In this document: positions 9,144-16,120 of the stretch, one piece after another
Layout: each line of letters begins with the position of its first letter
Numbering within the stretch: the stretch's first letter is position 1
Notes under the pieces: generated by a model
What the model saw: the letters and a program-made list of their open reading frames with translations, nothing else
Database searches by the model: none
What the model was told of the DNA's origin: nothing
Program-made: the position numbers and the translations under genes
From: Sphingomonas sp. R647
GTDB taxonomy: Bacteria > Pseudomonadota > Alphaproteobacteria > Sphingomonadales > Sphingomonadaceae
Direction: 5' to 3'
NCBI RefSeq assembly: GCF_020177055.1
Contig: NZ_JAIQXT010000003.1
Location: 248,001 to 312,000, forward strand
DNA: 64,000 nt

Positions 9144-10357
9144 CCGACGGGAATGATCGGCCGGCGACTGATGTCCAAGCAGCGCCCGGCAAGGCTGATC
9201 CGGAAACACTGGCACTTCGCGCCCAGCCGGCGCGGGCGATCCGTTTCAAGCGCGGTGCCATCGTGGCGATCGCGGCGCTCGGCTCCGTCAGCCTTGTCGC
9301 AACCGCCTGGGTTGCGCTCAGGCCATCCAATCTGCAGCTCGTAGGCCAGGCTGACGATCGGACAATCATTGCGAAGCCCCCTACCGACGCGCTCAGCGCA
9401 CTTCCGGGCGGCTATGGCGACGTACCCAAGCTCGGACCGCCGTTGCCTGGTGATCTCGGCCGACCCATTCTCGATCATCAGCGCGCAATGGGAACCGAGC
9501 CGGTGGAAGGAGAGGCAGCCCGGGCCGATCAGGCGGCAGCAACCGAACGTGAGCGGCGCGCTGCTGAATTGAGAGCTGCGCGAGAATCCGGGTTGCTCGT
9601 TCAGTCGGGCAGTCGTCCAATCCCGACCGCTGAGGCTCAGGCAGCATTGCCTCTGGCACCGGTGGCAAGCGCCGATGCGCCGCGGCCTGCAGTCAACCCG
9701 GACCGCGATCCCAACGCCCAGCAGCGCAAGGCCGATTTTGTGGCCAAGCGCGATTCCGGCGGCGACGTCAACGGTGATCGGCTGACCCCACCTGCATCAC
9801 CAAATATGCTTTCAGCCGGCAGCGTGATCGCCGCAGGTCTGATCACCGGTCTTAGGTCAGATCTCCCCGGCCTCGTCACCGCCCAGGTCACCGAACGGGT
9901 CTATGACAGCGCAACCGGCTCCATCCTGCTCATTCCGCAGGGCGCTCGGCTGATCGGCAGCTATGACAGCGTCGTAGCGTATGGGCAGAAGCGCGCGCTG
10001 ATCGTGTGGCAGCGGATCATATTGCCCGACGGCAGTTCGATCCGGCTAGATAACGTCCCCGCGACCGACCCGTCGGGCTATGCGGGACTCGCCGACAAGG
10101 TCGACTTCCACACCTGGACGCTGCTCAAGGGCGTCGCGATTTCAACGCTGTTGGGCGTCGGTGCCAACCTCTCCTTCTCCGGTGAAAGCGATCTCGTTCA
10201 AGCAATTCGGGAATCGACCCAGCAGAATGTCTCCCGCGCTGGAGACCAGATCACGTCGCGCAACCTGCAAGTTCAGCCGACCATCACGATCCGGCCCGGC
10301 GCCCCTGTTCGGCTGGTCGTCCATCGCGACCTGATTCTCGCGCCCTGGCGCGGCTAG
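9140..10357 (+). CDS. trbI: Conjugal transfer protein TrbI (VirB10 family)
   Basis: 405 residues. A cytoplasmic N-terminus precedes one membrane helix (about residues 38-57), then a charged linker rich in Pro, Ala and Glu, then the VirB10/TrbI C-terminal beta-barrel domain with SVIAAGLITGLRSDLPG, ILLIPQGARLIGSYDS and IIRLPDGS-type blocks (here IILPDGSSIRLDNVPATDPSG). VirB10 spans the envelope and gates the channel. The start overlaps trbG by four bases; a short DUF2274 gene follows after 9 bases. Confidence 0.96.
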   Translation: MTDGNDRPATDVQAAPGKADPETLALRAQPARAIRFKRGAIVAIAALGSVSLVATAWVALRPSNLQLVGQADDRTIIAKPPTDALSALPGGYGDVPKLGPPLPGDLGRPILDHQRAMGTEPVEGEAARADQAAATERERRAAELRAARESGLLVQSGSRPIPTAEAQAALPLAPVASADAPRPAVNPDRDPNAQQRKADFVAKRDSGGDVNGDRLTPPASPNMLSAGSVIAAGLITGLRSDLPGLVTAQVTERVYDSATGSILLIPQGARLIGSYDSVVAYGQKRALIVWQRIILPDGSSIRLDNVPATDPSGYAGLADKVDFHTWTLLKGVAISTLLGVGANLSFSGESDLVQAIRESTQQNVSRAGDQITSRNLQVQPTITIRPGAPVRLVVHRDLILAPWRG

Positions 10358-10366
10358 GAGACAACG

Positions 10367-10582
10367 ATGCCAACCATTAAGCTGACCAAGCTGCCTGATC
10401 GCACGCCGATCAAGCTCACCATCACCATCACGCCGGACCTGAACCAGTTGCTGGCGGACTACGCGGAAGCCTATCGGGATGCCTATGGTCAGTCGGAGCA
10501 GGTGACTGACCTGATCCCCTATATGCTTCGCTCCTTTCTTGAGAGCGATCGCGGTTTCAGCCGCGGGAAGGCGAAATCATGA
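10367..10582 (+). CDS. DUF2274 domain protein, conjugation-associated
   Basis: 71 residues. MPTIKLTKLPDRTPIKLTIT followed by PDLNQLLADYAEAYRDAYGQ and VTDLIPYMLRSFLESDRGF matches the DUF2274 family, which is found almost only downstream of trbI in ICEs. The strand-then-two-helices pattern with a small basic N-terminus resembles a ribbon-helix-helix DNA-binding protein, so a regulatory role is plausible but inferred. It overlaps the next gene by four bases. Confidence 0.85.
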   Translation: MPTIKLTKLPDRTPIKLTITITPDLNQLLADYAEAYRDAYGQSEQVTDLIPYMLRSFLESDRGFSRGKAKS

Positions 10583-10791
10583 CTTCACCCTCCCTGCCGA
10601 CGCGGAACCATGAGCATGGCGGTGTCGCGATCGAGCCATTGTCCGTGCGCATCGCGACAGCGGTCCAGATCACGGGGATCAGCCGCTCTCGACTTTATGA
10701 ACTTATCCAGTCTGGCGATCTTGAGACGGTCAAGGTCGGTCGGTCGACACTCATACCATATCGCAGCCTCAAGGAGCTGGTCGGCGGCTAA
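10579..10791 (+). CDS. AlpA/excisionase-like helix-turn-helix protein
   Basis: 70 residues with a MerR/AlpA-type winged helix: VRIATAVQITGISRSRLYELIQ is the helix-turn-helix and VGRSTLIPYRSL the wing. Proteins of this type are recombination directionality factors or activators of integrase genes in integrative elements. It lies 2 bases from the integrase stop codon, in convergent orientation, and is translationally coupled to the DUF2274 gene. That position suggests excision control linked to transfer-operon transcription; this is inference. Confidence 0.85.
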   Translation: MTSPSLPTRNHEHGGVAIEPLSVRIATAVQITGISRSRLYELIQSGDLETVKVGRSTLIPYRSLKELVGG

Positions 10792-10793
10792 CC

Positions 10794-12026
10794 CTATCGT
10801 CGACCGCCTCCGCTCCCGAAGATCGGACGAAAAATTGCTGCGCCGTCACGCAGCTGGTCAAGATGGTCCGACCAGTGCTGCATCATTCGGACTCGCTCGT
10901 CCCAATATTCTCCCCGCGTGTAAGCGCGGCGCACCGCGCTGCCGTCGAGGTGAGCGAGCTGCTTTTCAATCGCATCGGGGTTCCAGATGCCCATCTCGTT
11001 GAGCAGCGTTGCTGCCATGGCGCGAAAGCCATGCGCGGTCATCTCCTGCTGACTGTAGCCAAGCCGGCGAAGCGCTGCGTTGATCGTGTTCTCCGACATC
11101 GGCTTGTCCGCCGACCTGAAGGATGGAAACAGGTATTTCCCATGTCCGGTGAGCGTATGAAGGTGATCGAGATGCGCCATGACCTGTCGGGACAGCGACA
11201 CCCGATGCGGGCGGCGCATTTTCATTTTCTCCGCCGGGATCGACCAGATTGCATTCTGCGCTTCAATTTCGGCCCATTCGGCCTTGCGCAACTCTCCTGG
11301 CCGGACAAACAAGTACGGCGATAGCTGAAGTGCGACCGCAGTAATCTCGTGGCCAGTGTAGCCTTCGATCGCGCGCATCAGCGCACCAGCTTCCTTCGGC
11401 GTCGTGATGGCTGCAAGGTGCGTGACCTTGGGTGTGATGAGGGCACCGCGAAGGTCGGCCGCTACGTCGCGGTCTGCTCGGGCGGTTGCGATGCCATAGC
11501 GAAGGACGCGGCTTAGTACGCTGCGCATCCGGCGGGCGCTCTCGTAGCGCCCAGTTGCCTCCACCTTGCGCAACACGGAAAGCACGTCCTGCGCAGTGAC
11601 CTTTGAGATCGGCAGGTTGCCGATCGTGGGATAGGCCATGCCCAATAGCCAGCGAATCTTCTCCAGCGTGACATGCGCCCGACCCTCCCGTTCAATCTTG
11701 TCGAGCCACTCCTCGGCAACCGTCTTGAACGTATTGTCGGATGCGATCTTCTCCGCGATTCGAGAGAGTCTCTTCTCTGCGCACGGATCGAGTCCGGCGG
11801 CGATCTGCTCTTTCGCTTCGGTCCGTCGCTGGCGTGCCGCTGCGATTCCCACCTCGGGCCAGGCCCCGAAATACAGTGTCTTCTGCCGACCAAGGTGACG
11901 GTAATTCATACGCCAGAGCTTCGCGCCGTTCGGCTGTACGAGAAGGTAAAGCCCCTCGGAGTCGGCTACCTTGTAGGCTTTGTCCCTGGGCTTGGCGTTG
12001 GTGATCTGGATGTGATTCAGTGCCAT
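10794..12026 (-). CDS. int: Tyrosine-type site-specific integrase (P4 family)
   Basis: 410 residues. An N-terminal arm-binding DUF4102 domain (residues 1-90, ITNAKPRDKAYKVADSEGLYL), a SAM-like core-binding domain (about 100-190) and the catalytic domain (200-390) are visible. Catalytic residues: Arg in RPGELRKAEW, HGFR in TAHGFRAMAATLL, His in LAHLDGS, and the Tyr nucleophile at about residue 369 (RAYTRGEYW). ATG at 12026 gives the family start MALNHIQIT; the frame is open upstream through the tRNA, which is not coding. It should catalyse integration at, and excision from, tRNA-Leu. Confidence 0.96.
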   Translation of the reverse strand: MALNHIQITNAKPRDKAYKVADSEGLYLLVQPNGAKLWRMNYRHLGRQKTLYFGAWPEVGIAAARQRRTEAKEQIAAGLDPCAEKRLSRIAEKIASDNTFKTVAEEWLDKIEREGRAHVTLEKIRWLLGMAYPTIGNLPISKVTAQDVLSVLRKVEATGRYESARRMRSVLSRVLRYGIATARADRDVAADLRGALITPKVTHLAAITTPKEAGALMRAIEGYTGHEITAVALQLSPYLFVRPGELRKAEWAEIEAQNAIWSIPAEKMKMRRPHRVSLSRQVMAHLDHLHTLTGHGKYLFPSFRSADKPMSENTINAALRRLGYSQQEMTAHGFRAMAATLLNEMGIWNPDAIEKQLAHLDGSAVRRAYTRGEYWDERVRMMQHWSDHLDQLRDGAAIFRPIFGSGGGRR

Positions 12027-12088
12027 GATGGTGCTAGCTCCAAAGGGCTCGCCGGCACCATCAAAAACACCATCATTTTGATGGTGCT
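12027..12088. promoter_or_regulatory. Repeat cluster upstream of int: likely operator or arm-binding sites
   Basis: The octamer CACCATCA occurs at 12056 and 12068, and its complement (TGATGGTG type) at 12027 and 12079-12086. The arms 12055-12066 and 12076-12087 form a perfect 12-bp inverted repeat with a 9-base spacer. Four copies in 62 bases directly before the int start codon suggest binding sites for an integrase repressor, the AlpA-like protein or the integrase arm domain. Which of these binds is not known. Confidence 0.5.
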
Positions 12089-12194
12089 GCCGATGGATTC
12101 GGGTGGATGAGCCCGGATTCCATTCGGCGATTTTCACTGAAAATATGCTGTAAAACCAGCTGCTTACTGGACCTTCCCGGACGTCGCCGGAAAG

Positions 12195-12222
12195 GCCTCT
12201 GGTGCCCAGAAGAGGACTCGAA
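12195..12222. other. Putative ICE attachment core (tRNA-Leu 3' end)
   Basis: P4-type integrases usually recombine inside the 3' part of a tRNA gene, and the integrase lies on that side. The tRNA 3' end, from the T-arm to the CCA, is therefore the expected att core. The exact core length needs the second copy, which is outside the window. Confidence 0.55.
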
Positions 12223-12286
12223 CCTCCACGACCTTGCGATCGCCAGCACCTGAAGCTGGTGCGTCTACCAATTCCGCCATCTGGGC
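12200..12286 (-). tRNA. tRNA-Leu (anticodon CAG)
   Basis: Read on the minus strand the gene starts GCCCAGATGGCGGAATTGG, with D-loop GGTAGACGCA. Anticodon stem CCAGC/GCTGG encloses loop TTCAGGT (anticodon CAG). A 15-base type II variable arm and the T-arm GGTTCGAGTCC follow, then the acceptor strand TCTGGGC with discriminator A and an encoded CCA. All arms pair. The gene is the integration target of the ICE to its left. Confidence 0.97.
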
Positions 12287-12383
12287 ACGGGGTAGGCGAG
12301 CGCACCTACGGTTGCGTCCCGCGGCTGTCAACCGCCATCGCTCGCAAATTTGTGCAGCGCTTCGATTTTTTCTCGCCTCTCCC

Positions 12384-13589
12384 TCAGCGTTGCTGGCGGA
12401 TGCCGAGGACGAGCGCGCCGCCGATCAGGGTTAGTGCGGCGAGCAGCAGCATGACCGGACCGAAATCATGTGGTGTTGCGAGGGCCCAGGCGAGGGCGGG
12501 GCCGAGCAAGGCGGGGAGGGTGTTGGTGAGGTTGATCAGGCCGAGGTCGCGGCCGCGGTTCTGTGCGCTGGGAAGCAGCTGCATTGCGAAGCCCGAATGG
12601 ATCGACAGGAACACCGACGAGCCCATTGCGTACAGCGCGAACGCGGGGGCGGCGATCGACCAGTCGCGGGCCAGGGCGAGGCCGAGCAGGCCGATCGCGG
12701 CGAGGGTGGCTGCGCCGAGGAGGAAGGGCTTGCGCTGCCCGATCCGGTCCGACCAGCGCCCGAGAAGGATCGCGACGGGGAGGGGGAGAAGATAGGCGAT
12801 CGTCATCAACTGGCCGATCGGGCCAACTTGCTGCGCGGCGGACAGATCGGGGTCGATGCTGACGAAATAATAGACGAGATAGAGCGACAACACGTTGCCC
12901 GCGATCTGGACGAGCAGCCGCGCGGTCCAGGCGATAGCGAGGTCGCGACCGAGCAAGCGGGCCGGGGCGCCGCCACTCGCGGGCGCTGCGGGACGAGCCG
13001 GGACGCGGAGCAACGGCACGACACAGATCAGCACTGCGGCGAACACGAAGCCGAGCTGTGCGCCCGCTCCGGCGAGCCCGAGCGCGATCATCAGCGCGCC
13101 GACCGCCGATGCGAGCGGGGAGCCGAGCGCGATCAGTCCGCCGGCGAGCCCCATCTGCGCGCCGGGGACTTCATCCGCCATGATCGCGAACATGGGCGAG
13201 AGCAGCGCGTTCACCGCGACCTGAAACAGGATGATCGCGAGGATGATCGCGGCGGGGGTCTGCGCCAGCGCCACCGCGACAAAGGACGCGGCGAGCAGGA
13301 TCAGGCCGAGCACCACCCAGGGGCGCCGCTGCCTGCCCCGGGCGAGCGCGCGGTCGCTGGCCCATCCGAAGGCGATGTTGGCGATGCTTGCGGCGAGTGC
13401 CCCGGCGATCACCGTCGCGGTGAACAGGCCGATCCGCGCCTCGCCCGCAATCTCCGCGATCTTGACCGGCAGCAACAGGCTGAGCAGCGGCAAAAAGGCG
13501 ATGACGCCGCCTGCATTGGCGAGCGCGACCAGCAGGATGAAGCCCATCCCGCGCCCTGCCGCGCCGCCTGAACCGCTATCGGTCGTCAC
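12384..13589 (-). CDS. MFS transporter, probably for a sugar or glycoside
   Basis: 401 residues with about 12 hydrophobic segments, starting at GTG 13589. The loop between segments 2 and 3 carries GWASDRALARGRQRRPWVVLG and the matching loop after segment 8 carries LGRWSDRIGQRKPFLLG, the MFS motif in a form seen in glycoside-pentoside-hexuronide and SucP-like sugar carriers. It lies 48 bases downstream of the GH3 beta-glucosidase on the same strand. Import of the glucoside or of its hydrolysis product across the inner membrane is the likely job; the substrate is inferred from context only. Confidence 0.8.
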   Translation of the reverse strand: MTTDSGSGGAAGRGMGFILLVALANAGGVIAFLPLLSLLLPVKIAEIAGEARIGLFTATVIAGALAASIANIAFGWASDRALARGRQRRPWVVLGLILLAASFVAVALAQTPAAIILAIILFQVAVNALLSPMFAIMADEVPGAQMGLAGGLIALGSPLASAVGALMIALGLAGAGAQLGFVFAAVLICVVPLLRVPARPAAPASGGAPARLLGRDLAIAWTARLLVQIAGNVLSLYLVYYFVSIDPDLSAAQQVGPIGQLMTIAYLLPLPVAILLGRWSDRIGQRKPFLLGAATLAAIGLLGLALARDWSIAAPAFALYAMGSSVFLSIHSGFAMQLLPSAQNRGRDLGLINLTNTLPALLGPALAWALATPHDFGPVMLLLAALTLIGGALVLGIRQQR

Positions 13590-13637
13590 CCTCTCCGCCC
13601 GTTCGGTCGCGTGGATGCGCGGACCGTTTGCCGATGG

Positions 13638-15902
13638 CTAGGGCTTCATCGTCGCCGCGTCGAGCGTGGTGGTGAGCGTCATCGATCGATCCGTCGCATC
13701 GCGGGCGATGGCGACGCGATAGCTGCCCCCTCCGGTCCGCCAGCCGGGCAGGCTGGTGTCGTAATCGGCGAGGATGCGCGGCTCGGCGGTCAGCGTCACA
13801 CGGCGCGATTCGCCGGGGTTCAGCGTCACCCGCTGGAACCCGGCGAGCCGCATCGGCTTGCCCGATCCGTCGCGGGTTACATAGAGCTGCGGTACGTCGG
13901 CGCCGGCGCGCTGGCCGGTGTTGGTGACTGTAAAGCTGACGGTCAGCTTCTTGCCGCCGGTCACCTGTGGCTGGGCGTATGCGAAACTGGTGTAGCTGAG
14001 GCCATGGCCGAAGGCGAAGAGCGGCTTGTTGCCTTGCCGCTCATACCAGCGATAGCCGACGTCGCTGCCCTCGGGATACTTCACCGGGAAGGTCTTGAGG
14101 CTGAAATCCCCGCCCGCCGCCGGGTTCGACGCGGCGTCGCGTTCAAGCCCGGTGAGCAGGTCGAGGCCGACCGGAGTGGGGCGCGGCGCCTGTGCCTCAC
14201 GCGCGGGGAAGGTGATCGGCAGGCGGCCCGAGGGATTGACCTTGCCGGTCAGGATATTGGCGATCGCCTCACCGCCGCGCTGGCCGGGGTACCACGCCTG
14301 CACGACTGCCGGGACCTGTGTGATCCATGGCATCGTCACCGGGCCGCCGGTGGTGAGCACCACGACGGTCTTGGGCTGTGCCCGCGATACCCCGCCGATC
14401 AGCGCGTCCTGATGGTCGGGCAGGCGCAGATTCGGAACGTCGTCGGCCTCGGTCGTCCATTGCGTTGCGAAGACGATGACGATGTCGGCCTTTGCCGCAG
14501 CCTCCAGCGTCGCATTCATGTTGCGGCCGTCGGTGAAGTCGACCTGTGCACCGGGAGCTGCCTTTCGCAGCGCGGCGAGCGGGGAGGAGGCGTGGTACGT
14601 GATCCGCGCGAACGAGGCGGAGCCGCCATAAGCGAGCGGGATTTCGATCGGTGCACCGCCGACCGAACGGACCTGGCTGGAGCCACCGCCCGACAGGACG
14701 CCGACATCCGCACCGCCGCCAATGACGAGGATCTTCTTCGCGCTCGCCGCCAGCGGCAGGATGCCGCCGTCATTCTTGAGCAGCACGATGCCCGCTTCGG
14801 CGGCGCGCTGTGCGACCGCGGCATTGGCGGCATAGTCGATTGGCTGGGCCGCGGCGGGCGCGGGCGTGTCGAATGCGCCCGTCAGGATCAGGCCGGTCAA
14901 ATAGCGCGCGACCATGTCGTTGAGGCGTGGCAGCGGCACTTCGCCCTTCTCGACTGCGGCCTTCAACGGCGCGTCGAAGAACATCGCCTTGTCGAGTTCC
15001 TGCCCGGACTGCTGGTCGAGCCCGGCATTGGCCGCCTTCACCGTGGTGTGCACGCCGCCCCAGTCGCTCATCACCCAGCCGGGGTAATTCCAGTCGCGCT
15101 TGAGCACCGTGTTAAGCAGGAAGTCGTTCTCCGACGCCCAATGGCCGTTGACCTTGTTGTACGCGGCCATCACCGATCCGGGCTTGCCCTTTTCGATCGC
15201 GATCTGGAAGGCGAGCAAGTCGCTTTCGCGCAGCGCGGCCTCGTCGATCTGCGCGTCGAGGACCATCCGGCCCGTCTCCTGGGCGTTGAGCGCGAAATGC
15301 TTGATCGTCGACACGATGCGGTTCGACTGGACGCCCGCGATGTGCGCGCCGCCCAGTTCGCCCGCGAGCAGCGGGTCTTCGCCGAGATATTCGAAATTGC
15401 GCCCGCCCCATGGGTCGCGGGTCAGGTTGACGCCGCCGGCGAGCAGGACGTTGAAGCGCTTGGCGCGGGCCTCTGCGCCGATCATCGCGCCACCCGCGCG
15501 GGCGATTTCAGGGTCGAAGGTCGCGGCGGTGGCGAGGCTGGAGGGCAGAGCGGTGGCGACATCGCCCTTGCGCTGTTCGACCTGATTGGCGACGCCGAGC
15601 GAGGCATCGCTTTCACGCACGATCGGAATGCCGACGCGCGGCACGCCGTCGATATGGCCGGCCGACGGGATCAGCTCGTCCTGCGTCTTGCCGCCGGCCA
15701 TCGGCGGGAACAGGCCATGGACCAGCGCGATCTTTTCATCGAGCGTCAGCTTCGCGACGATCGCATCGGCACGCGCGCGCGCCTGTTTCGGCGTAACGGT
15801 GGATTTGGCGGAGGCCGTGGGAGCCTGTTGGGCGAAACCGGCGGTCGTCGCAAATGCGCCGATTGCGGCCGCGGACAAGAGTGCGGCGATCATCCTCGAC
15901 AT
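13638..15902 (-). CDS. Exported beta-glucosidase, glycoside hydrolase family 3
   Basis: 754 residues. A signal peptide (about 1-24, TTAGFAQ) is followed by the GH3 N-terminal barrel with HGLFPPMAGGK, STIKHFALNAQE and the nucleophile in GWVMSDWGGVH (Asp about 280). Then come the GH3 C-terminal sandwich (VLLKNDGGILPLAA) and a fibronectin-III-like domain (AGADVPQLYV, AGFQRVTLNPGES). GH3 enzymes release terminal beta-linked glucose or xylose; here the action is periplasmic. It is transcribed divergently from the TonB receptor, with palindromic operators between them, and precedes the MFS gene in a probable operon. Confidence 0.93.
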   Translation of the reverse strand: MSRMIAALLSAAAIGAFATTAGFAQQAPTASAKSTVTPKQARARADAIVAKLTLDEKIALVHGLFPPMAGGKTQDELIPSAGHIDGVPRVGIPIVRESDASLGVANQVEQRKGDVATALPSSLATAATFDPEIARAGGAMIGAEARAKRFNVLLAGGVNLTRDPWGGRNFEYLGEDPLLAGELGGAHIAGVQSNRIVSTIKHFALNAQETGRMVLDAQIDEAALRESDLLAFQIAIEKGKPGSVMAAYNKVNGHWASENDFLLNTVLKRDWNYPGWVMSDWGGVHTTVKAANAGLDQQSGQELDKAMFFDAPLKAAVEKGEVPLPRLNDMVARYLTGLILTGAFDTPAPAAAQPIDYAANAAVAQRAAEAGIVLLKNDGGILPLAASAKKILVIGGGADVGVLSGGGSSQVRSVGGAPIEIPLAYGGSASFARITYHASSPLAALRKAAPGAQVDFTDGRNMNATLEAAAKADIVIVFATQWTTEADDVPNLRLPDHQDALIGGVSRAQPKTVVVLTTGGPVTMPWITQVPAVVQAWYPGQRGGEAIANILTGKVNPSGRLPITFPAREAQAPRPTPVGLDLLTGLERDAASNPAAGGDFSLKTFPVKYPEGSDVGYRWYERQGNKPLFAFGHGLSYTSFAYAQPQVTGGKKLTVSFTVTNTGQRAGADVPQLYVTRDGSGKPMRLAGFQRVTLNPGESRRVTLTAEPRILADYDTSLPGWRTGGGSYRVAIARDATDRSMTLTTTLDAATMKP

Positions 15903-15972
15903 CGAAATTCCTCTCCAGACCCGTGCGCCGAGCGTTTCCCCGCCAGCTGCACTGATCCTCCAGACAGCATAG

Positions 15973-15990
15973 ATTGGGAACGTTCACAAT
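15973..15990. promoter_or_regulatory. LacI-type operator candidate 1 (GH3 / TonB receptor intergenic)
   Basis: The 18-mer ATTGGGAACGTTCACAAT is a near-perfect palindrome (8 of 9 pairs) with a central CG, as in LacI/PurR-family operators. It lies about 70 bases upstream of the GH3 start codon. Confidence 0.55.
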
Positions 15991-16037
15991 AGCAGATTTG
16001 CGCGCTTTCATCATCCGAATGCCATGTCCGACCCCGC

Positions 16038-16055
16038 TTGACAACGTTGTACAAC
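16038..16055. promoter_or_regulatory. Overlapping palindromes and -35-like hexamer before the TonB receptor
   Basis: ACAACGTTGT (16041-16050) and GTTGTACAAC (16046-16055) are both perfect 10-bp palindromes that overlap by five bases, and TTGACA at 16038 could be a -35 element inside them. No clear -10 hexamer is visible. The centre AACGTT is shared with the two flanking sites. Confidence 0.5.
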
Positions 16056-16060
16056 GGGTT

Positions 16061-16078
16061 CAAGTGAACGTTCTCAAC
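16061..16078. promoter_or_regulatory. LacI-type operator candidate 2
   Basis: CAAGTGAACGTTCTCAAC shares the core GNGAACGTTCNC with candidate 1. Its centre is 24 bases from the overlapping palindromes and about 50 bases before the receptor start codon, so a bound repressor would block receptor transcription. Confidence 0.55.
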
Positions 16079-16120
16079 GCGAGCACGAATGGCGTGCCGC
16101 TCGATGGGGAGGATTGGGGA

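Larger units (their letters stand above)
1..12220. mobile_element. Right end of an ICE of the Trb/TraG type, inserted at tRNA-Leu
   Basis: A contiguous conjugation module (traG end, trbBCDEJLFGI, DUF2274, AlpA-like gene) is followed by a convergent P4-type integrase that lies directly against the 3' end of a tRNA-Leu gene. That is the standard layout of an ICE terminus. The other end (relaxase, replication or partition genes, cargo, second att copy) is left of the window. The right boundary is inferred from the tRNA 3' end and cannot be fixed without the left att copy. Confidence 0.85.

Noticed and set aside
12027..12305. N-terminal extension of the integrase through the tRNA gene
   Set aside because: The extra 93 codons translate the tRNA-Leu antisense sequence; the family start MALNHIQIT is at 12026.
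13611..15992. A 793-residue open frame antisense to the GH3 gene
   Set aside because: Shadow of the GH3 coding strand; composition is Arg/Gly/Asp-rich with no recognisable domain.
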